A stretch of 64,000 nt of DNA from assembly GCA_964352735.1 (NCBI GenBank), contig CAYGTC010000013.1:1-64000 (forward strand). Direction: 5' to 3'. Every line of letters begins with the position of its first letter. Position 1 is the stretch's first letter. The notes below the pieces were generated by a model. The model made no database searches, was not told where the DNA came from, and worked only from the letters and a program-made list of their open reading frames with translations. Positions 62,857-64,000 of the stretch are shown here, one piece after another. Position numbers and translations under genes: made by a program. Origin of the DNA: NORP309 sp964352735. GTDB taxonomy: Bacteria; Pseudomonadota; Gammaproteobacteria; Xanthomonadales; Marinicellaceae.

Positions 62857-62930
62857 CGAACACTGATTCTGGTGTTGTTGATAACAAATGAAAACAATAC
62901 ACAAATTTAACATGTATAGGTAGTAAACTG

Positions 62931-63503
62931 ATGAAAGCCATTGCCGTTTTTTGTTCTTCCAGTGATGACATAGATGAAAGGTATTTTACAGAGGCCCAGC
63001 AATTGGGAAAACTGATGGCCTTAAGAGGTTTTGGTTTAGTCTATGGAGGCAGTGATATTGGCTTGATGGGGGCGGTTGCTCACAGTGTCAAAAATCATAG
63101 AGGCAAAACACTTGGTATATCGCCGGAGTCATTAAATCTCGATAATGTGGTCAGTGAAATAGATGATGAATTGATCATTACTGAGAGCATGAGCGAACGC
63201 AAGACATTGATGGTTAAACATGCCGATGCCTTCATTGGATTGCCAGGTGGGTTTGGAACACTTGAAGAAATGTTTGAAATAATGACGCTTAAACAGTTAG
63301 GGGAGCATGAAAAGCCAATCATTTTTTTAAATATTATGGGCTATTTTGATCCACTACTTGAAATGTTTGAGCACATATATGGTCAAGGATTTGCTAAAAA
63401 AGAATACAAACAGCTTTATCATATCAGTGAAAATGTCGAAGATGCATTTCAATATCTGATGAATTATCAGCCTCCTAAACTTGATAAACATTGGTTTGTT
63501 TAA
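62931..63503 (+). CDS. LOG-family protein (TIGR00730)
   Basis: The 190-residue Rossmann-fold protein has the LOG signature PGGFGTLEEMFE plus YGGSDIGLMGAVA and SMSERKTLM. LOG enzymes release a base from nucleoside 5'-monophosphates (cytokinin-activating in plants); bacterial ones act on nucleotides such as AMP, and several are involved in purine or RNA-derived nucleotide turnover. Start MKAIAVFCSSS is standard. Single gene with an extended -10 promoter. Confidence 0.92.
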   Translation: MKAIAVFCSSSDDIDERYFTEAQQLGKLMALRGFGLVYGGSDIGLMGAVAHSVKNHRGKTLGISPESLNLDNVVSEIDDELIITESMSERKTLMVKHADAFIGLPGGFGTLEEMFEIMTLKQLGEHEKPIIFLNIMGYFDPLLEMFEHIYGQGFAKKEYKQLYHISENVEDAFQYLMNYQPPKLDKHWFV

Positions 63504-63892
63504 CGTATGAGGCCTCAGCATAACCAGATGGCGAAAGAAAAAATAGAGAAAATTTTTTATAGAACATATTTTCACGTAAGCCGCAAAGCAGTAAGTATGA
63601 TGAATGATACGCATCATACTTGCTAAATTGAGGTGGAAATTGCAGGTAATAGCGTGTTATTGGTCAGATTTCAAACAAAGAGTTGATGAGTATAATTTTA
63701 TTTTTTACTCGACACTTTAGCTCTGCTCAAGCCTTGCTTGTAGCGTTTTAATAAAAAAACATATATGACAGTTAGATGACAAATTCATGACTTTTTTAAA
63801 TATCTCGCTAAAATTTTTAATATACTTTGTTGGAATCTAAATAAATTAGCATATTAGGCTACAATATCATTTTTATTTATTCGAAGTAAGTC
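63504..63892. other. Intergenic gap with hairpin and recurrent motif
   Basis: Starting right after the LOG stop, the inverse of the motif at 37-54 occurs at 63507-63524 (ATGAGGCCTCAGCATAAC). A 10 bp stem (63593-63602 with 63612-63621) lies farther on. The rest is AT-rich and without a convincing ORF. The hairpin could terminate the LOG transcript but lies about 90 bp past its stop. Confidence 0.5.
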
Positions 63893-64000
63893 ATGGTTAA
63901 AAACATTATATCAGAGATGCTGGGGAAGTCGCCTGTTCATCCGATTCAAAAACACATAGATATTGCATGTGAATGCGCCTCACATTTACCATCATTATTT
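63893..64000 (+). CDS. DUF47/PhoU-like protein (5' end only)
   Basis: Only the first 36 codons are in the window, cut by the right edge. They read like the start of the TIGR00153/DUF47 family (a short FxKSPxxPxQxHxxxxxxCxSHL pattern, here MLGKSPVHPIQKHIDIACECASHL). Members resemble PhoU and are usually encoded just before a Pit-type phosphate transporter. That neighbour is expected beyond the window. Confidence 0.7.
   Translation, partial: MVKNIISEMLGKSPVHPIQKHIDIACECASHLPSLF

Noticed and set aside
1..64000. tRNA, rRNA, CRISPR array, transposase or prophage genes
   Set aside because: None could be recognised by eye. The only recombinase is XerD-like with housekeeping context.

Overview
The window is a contiguous piece of an AT-rich gammaproteobacterial chromosome. 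Classical housekeeping neighbourhoods support this: pepA-valS divergent from lptF-lptG, a proteobacterial-length purL, xerD-dsbC, ettA, and a type II secretion operon in the E-F-G-H-I-J-K-L-M-N-D order known from Xanthomonas xps. A likely exosortase-H-associated membrane protein, a Ser/Thr kinase with TPR repeats and several large secreted proteins fit a marine Marinicella-like or Xanthomonadales-related bacterium. The genus is an inference from gene content, not a search result. I saw no rRNA, tRNA, CRISPR array, insertion sequence or prophage.

Layout. 1-2566: a 2OG-Fe(II) oxygenase, a small membrane protein and an aldo/keto reductase. 2571-6476: a branched-chain-type 2-oxoacid dehydrogenase operon (fused E1 alpha/beta, then E2) divergent from an Lrp/AsnC regulator. 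6547-10141: a DUF481 outer-membrane protein, an exported rhodanese and a large FG-GAP-like secreted protein. 10264-15059: a signalling cluster of histidine kinase, NarL-type regulator, Ser/Thr kinase with TPRs and a MepA-like endopeptidase. 15114-22117: valS, pepA, lptF, lptG and an RDD membrane protein. 22357-27480: a six-gene TonB energy-transduction operon of the TonB2/TtpC type. 27496-29226: xerD and a DsbC-like protein. 29404-44911: purL, the exosortase-associated membrane protein and the complete T2SS operon, packed with little or no spacing and so probably co-transcribed. 45032-47884: two secreted proteins of unknown function. 47972-55950: a parvulin-like protein and a polysaccharide-export cluster (Wzm/Wzt-like ABC transporter, a glycosyltransferase-methyltransferase fusion, a glycosyltransferase with an unusual N-terminal domain, and a rhamnosyltransferase-like GT2). 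56123-63503: ettA, a prolyl oligopeptidase lipoprotein, ppx, a TraB/GumN-like protein and a LOG-family protein. 63893-64000: the start of a DUF47/PhoU-like gene.

How the genes fit together. Much of the window serves the cell envelope: LPS transport (LptFG), outer-membrane energization (TonB operon), protein secretion (T2SS), periplasmic disulfide handling (DsbC-like), polysaccharide export and peptidoglycan hydrolysis. The large secreted proteins could be T2SS cargo, but nothing in the sequence proves it.

Beyond the genes, the most notable signals are a ~57-60 bp intergenic element present three times (about 335, 7975 and 61680), a terminator-shaped hairpin inside the 5' coding end of xerD, a GspE that has lost its zinc-binding cysteines, and a glycosyltransferase whose first ~105 residues look like a PqqD-type peptide-recognition domain.
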